Shown here piece by piece: positions 6,666 through 8,967 of a DNA stretch of 8,967 nt; position 1 is the first letter of the stretch, and each line of letters begins with the position of its first letter. Under the pieces are notes generated by a model, which saw only the letters and a program-made list of their open reading frames with translations, was not told the DNA's origin and ran no database searches. The DNA comes from an uncultured Bordetella sp. (GTDB taxonomy: Bacteria > Pseudomonadota > Gammaproteobacteria > Burkholderiales > Burkholderiaceae_B): assembly GCA_937881145.1 (NCBI GenBank), contig CALGFL010000147.1, positions 1-8,967 on the forward strand, given 5' to 3'. The position numbers were made by a program, and so were the translations under genes.

Positions 6666-7928
6666 TTACCGGGCCAGCAGTTCCGCCAGGATATCCAAAC
6701 CTCGGTCGAATTGCGCGTCGGGGATGGTCAGCGGATACAGGAAGCGCAGCACGTTGCCGTACACGCCGCAGGACAGCAGGAGCAGGCCCTTGGCGGCGGC
6801 CTGTTTGATCACGGCGGATACGGCGGTCGCATCGGGCTTGCCGTCGGCATCGACCAGTTCGCAGGCCACCATCGAACCCAGATTGCGCACATCGAAGATC
6901 TTTTCGTTGCCGGCCTGCAGCTGCTTCAGGCGGGCGACCAGCTTGTCGCCGAGCTCGACGGCGCGGGCGCACAGGTTCTCTTCCCTGATCACGTCCTGCA
7001 CGGCCAGCGCGGCGGCGATGGACAGCGGGTTGCCGGCATAGGTGCCGCCCATGCCGCCGGGAGCGGGGGCATCCATGATTTCGGCTTTGCCGACCACGCC
7101 CGACAAGGGAAAGCCGCCCGCCAGGCTCTTGGCCACGGTGATGATGTCGGCCTCGACGCTGTGATGCTCCATGGCGAACATCTTGCCGGTGCGGGCGAAG
7201 CCGGTCTGCACTTCGTCCGCGATGAGCACGATGCCGTGTTCGTCGCAGATCTTGCGCAGGGCGACCATCAGCTCGGGCGGGGCGATATTGAAGCCGCCTT
7301 CGCCTTGCACGGGTTCGAGGATGATGGCGGCCACGCGCTTGGGGTCGATGGACGACTTGAACAGCAGTTCCAGGGCCTTGAGCGAGTCGGCCACGGAAAT
7401 GTTCTGGGTCTTGTTGGGAAAGGGCACGTGAAAGACGTCGGGCACCATCGGGCCGAGCGAGGCCTTGTAGGGCGCGACTTTGCCGGTCAGCGTGACCGTC
7501 ATGTGGGTGCGGCCGTGGAAGGCGCCGGTGAAGGCGACCACTCCCGAGCGGCCGGTGTGGGCGCGGGCGATCTTGAGTGCGTTCTCGACGGCTTCGGCGC
7601 CGACGGTGAAGAAGGCGGCCTTCTTCAGGCCGGACATCGGCGCCGCGGCGGCCAGCTTCTCGGCCAGGGCGACATAGCTTTCGTAGGGAACGATCTGGAA
7701 GGCGGTATGGGTGAACCTGTCGAGCTGCTCTTTGACCGCGGCAATCACCTTGGGATGGCGGTGGCCGGTGGCCAGCACGGCGATGCCGCCGGCGAAATCG
7801 ATGTATTCCTTGCCTTTGTCGTCCCACAGCGTGGCGTTTTCGGCGCGCGCAGCGTAGAAATCGAATTGGATGCCGACGCCGCGAGGCGTGGCCAGTTGGC
7901 GGCGGGTGTTGATGTCCAGGTTTTGCAT
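6666..7928 (-). CDS. gabT: 4-aminobutyrate--2-oxoglutarate aminotransferase
   Basis: This 420-residue PLP enzyme (class III aminotransferase, fold type I) moves the amino group of GABA to 2-oxoglutarate, giving succinate semialdehyde and glutamate. It aligns along its length with E. coli GabT. Landmarks are PRGVG near the N-terminus (15-19), GAFHGR with Arg140, EPVQGEGG with Glu210, LIADEVQTGFARTG with Asp238 contacting the pyridine nitrogen, Schiff-base Lys267 in AKSLAGGFPL, and GGTYAGNP (294-301). The start ATG at 7928 has a GAGG Shine-Dalgarno five bases upstream. It is first in the operon, with gabD following, and is divergent from a MocR-type regulator across 122 bases, the classical gabR-gabT arrangement. 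5-Aminovalerate aminotransferase (DavT) is a near relative; the adjacent regulator and gabD favour GABA use. Confidence 0.93.
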   Translation of the reverse strand: MQNLDINTRRQLATPRGVGIQFDFYAARAENATLWDDKGKEYIDFAGGIAVLATGHRHPKVIAAVKEQLDRFTHTAFQIVPYESYVALAEKLAAAAPMSGLKKAAFFTVGAEAVENALKIARAHTGRSGVVAFTGAFHGRTHMTVTLTGKVAPYKASLGPMVPDVFHVPFPNKTQNISVADSLKALELLFKSSIDPKRVAAIILEPVQGEGGFNIAPPELMVALRKICDEHGIVLIADEVQTGFARTGKMFAMEHHSVEADIITVAKSLAGGFPLSGVVGKAEIMDAPAPGGMGGTYAGNPLSIAAALAVQDVIREENLCARAVELGDKLVARLKQLQAGNEKIFDVRNLGSMVACELVDADGKPDATAVSAVIKQAAAKGLLLLSCGVYGNVLRFLYPLTIPDAQFDRGLDILAELLAR

Positions 7929-8002
7929 GACGACCTCGTATCGATGGAGCGCCGTGGCGCTGCTGGCGTGAAGGGAATTCGCTGTACAAACTTTAATGCC
8001 AG

Positions 8003-8048
8003 GATGGACCCACGGTATAGTTCCAGTTTTGCAATATTGATGGAACCA
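8003..8048. promoter_or_regulatory. Probable GabR-type operator: direct repeats plus inverted half-site
   Basis: GATGGACCCA (8003-8012) and GATGGAACCA (8039-8048) match at 9 of 10 positions and start exactly 36 bases apart. Between them GTTCCA (8020-8025) is the reverse complement of TGGAAC (8041-8046), with 21 bases from start to start. MocR/GabR regulators are known to bind direct repeats spaced roughly three helical turns apart (about 34 bp in B. subtilis), so the geometry fits. The region lies between the divergent gabT and regulator genes and includes TATACC on the minus strand, which could serve as a poor -10 for gabT. No strong -35 was found, as would suit an activated promoter. TTTAAT (7992-7997) is a possible -10 for the regulator gene. 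Confidence 0.55.
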
Positions 8049-8050
8049 AT

Positions 8051-8967
8051 TTGAGTGCCATAGCCGGCGACCTGCTGTTGCTGCGGCTGGGCGAGGCCAG
8101 CGAAGGCGCCATGAATCAGCGTCTGTACCGCTGCCTGCGCGAGGCCATCCTGGATGGCTCCATCGCTGCGGATACCCGGCTGCCCGCCTCGCGGGATCTG
8201 GCGGCCGAGCTGGGCATTGCCCGCAATACCGTGGTGCACGTCTATGCCCAGCTGCAGGCCGAAGGCTATACGCGCAGCCGGCAGGGCAGCGGCACGTATG
8301 TTGCCGATACCTTGCCCGACGATTATCTGGCCAGCGGCCGGCGCACGCGGCAGGCCGGCCCCAAGCCCGTGGAATCCTCGCTGTCCGGGCGCGGCGCGCG
8401 CATCGTCGACGGCGCCTCGGCCTCGCCTTTCCAATGGGGCGCCTTCATGCCGGGGGTGCCCGACGTGACCGAGTTTCCCCATCGGAAATTCAGCCGCATC
8501 GTTTCGTCCATATGGCGCAAGCCGTCCGCCGAGCTGCTCACCTACTCTTATGGCGGAGGGCTGCCGGCTCTGCGCGAAGCGCTGGCGCAGCATCTCGCGC
8601 TCACGCGTTCCATCGACTGCGATCCCGAGCAGATCCTGTTGACCGAAGGGGTGCATCAAGGCATAGACCTGATCGCACGCATGCTTTGCGAGGCAGGCGA
8701 CGTAGCCTGGATCGAGAATCCGGGTTATTGGGGCGCGCGTTCGGTGCTGCAGGCCAACGGCCTACGCGCCGTGCCACGCGCAGTCGACGAAGAGGGCATG
8801 CACCTGCCCGCCGAACCGCTGGATGCGCCGCCGCGCCTGATCTTCGTGACGCCCTCGCATCAATATCCCCTGGGCGCGGTCATGTCGCTGGCCCGGCGCC
8901 GGCGGCTGCTGGCCTTGGCGCGGCAATGGGGCAGCTGGATCATCGAAGACGACTACGACAGCGAGTT
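8051..8967 (+). CDS. gabR: MocR/GabR-family transcriptional regulator (3' end beyond the window)
   Basis: The frame is open to the right edge, giving 305 codons. An N-terminal GntR-type winged helix (about residues 20-86) contains RLYRCLREAIL, the helix-turn-helix LPASRDLAAELGIARNTV and the wing RQGSGTYVA. A linker leads to a class I aminotransferase-like domain from about 140, with LTYSYGGGLPALREALA, PGYWGAR, VTPSHQYPLG and EDDYDSE; the PLP lysine would lie beyond the edge. Members sense GABA with PLP and control gabTD. The divergent gabT and the repeats between them support GabR, although PdxR and TauR share this fold. The TTG at 8051 is my start: GGAA lies upstream, and the family usually has an LLLxL segment (here residues 8-12) before the helix-turn-helix. 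ATG at 8111 is the alternative and would drop that segment. Confidence 0.82.
   Translation, partial: MSAIAGDLLLLRLGEASEGAMNQRLYRCLREAILDGSIAADTRLPASRDLAAELGIARNTVVHVYAQLQAEGYTRSRQGSGTYVADTLPDDYLASGRRTRQAGPKPVESSLSGRGARIVDGASASPFQWGAFMPGVPDVTEFPHRKFSRIVSSIWRKPSAELLTYSYGGGLPALREALAQHLALTRSIDCDPEQILLTEGVHQGIDLIARMLCEAGDVAWIENPGYWGARSVLQANGLRAVPRAVDEEGMHLPAEPLDAPPRLIFVTPSHQYPLGAVMSLARRRRLLALARQWGSWIIEDDYDSE

Noticed and set aside
5128..7989. A 953-codon open frame on the minus strand that would fuse extra sequence to the N-terminus of GabD.
   Set aside because: The upstream 466 codons lie across gabT in another frame and are rich in Arg, Pro and His, as expected of a shadow frame in GC-rich DNA. 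GabD homology begins at the internal ATG at 6591.

Overview
The window is GC-rich DNA from a Gram-negative proteobacterium. The overall look (a gabT-gabD pair divergent from a MocR-type regulator, and heavy G/C third positions) suggests a Burkholderiales member of the Bordetella/Achromobacter kind. That placement comes from sequence style and gene content, not from a database match. No rRNA, tRNA, mobile element or CRISPR array was seen.

Left block (1-4849, all minus strand). Read 5' to 3', this is one compact operon: a ThDP-dependent 2-oxo acid decarboxylase that closely resembles AruI (5-guanidino-2-oxopentanoate decarboxylase), an aldehyde dehydrogenase joined to it by an ATGA overlap, a periplasmic family 3 amino-acid-type binding protein, and two inner-membrane permeases joined by a TAATG overlap. 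The second permease runs off the left edge. An ATPase subunit would be expected beyond it.

Middle (4850-5127). This 278-base intergenic region holds the intrinsic terminator of the right-hand operon, a perfect 6-4-6 palindrome that looks like an operator, an 11-bp hairpin with an A6/T6 loop, and a weak promoter candidate for the left operon.

Right block (5128-8967). gabT (4-aminobutyrate aminotransferase) followed by gabD (succinate-semialdehyde dehydrogenase) lie on the minus strand. They are transcribed away from a divergent MocR/GabR-type regulator (wHTH plus aminotransferase-like domain) on the plus strand, which is cut by the right edge. The 122-base divergent region has a 10-mer direct repeat at 36-base spacing with an inverted half-site between the copies, a plausible GabR-type operator.

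Together the genes fit a catabolic funnel. A guanidino or basic amino-acid compound is imported, 2-ketoarginine is decarboxylated to 4-guanidinobutyraldehyde and oxidised to 4-guanidinobutyrate, and after removal of urea the resulting GABA goes through GabT and GabD to succinate. The first step (arginine aminotransferase or equivalent) and the guanidinobutyrase step are not encoded in the window. The two points most worth a second look are a similar motif upstream of both operons, and a block of non-conservative substitutions in a normally conserved N-terminal motif of GabD.
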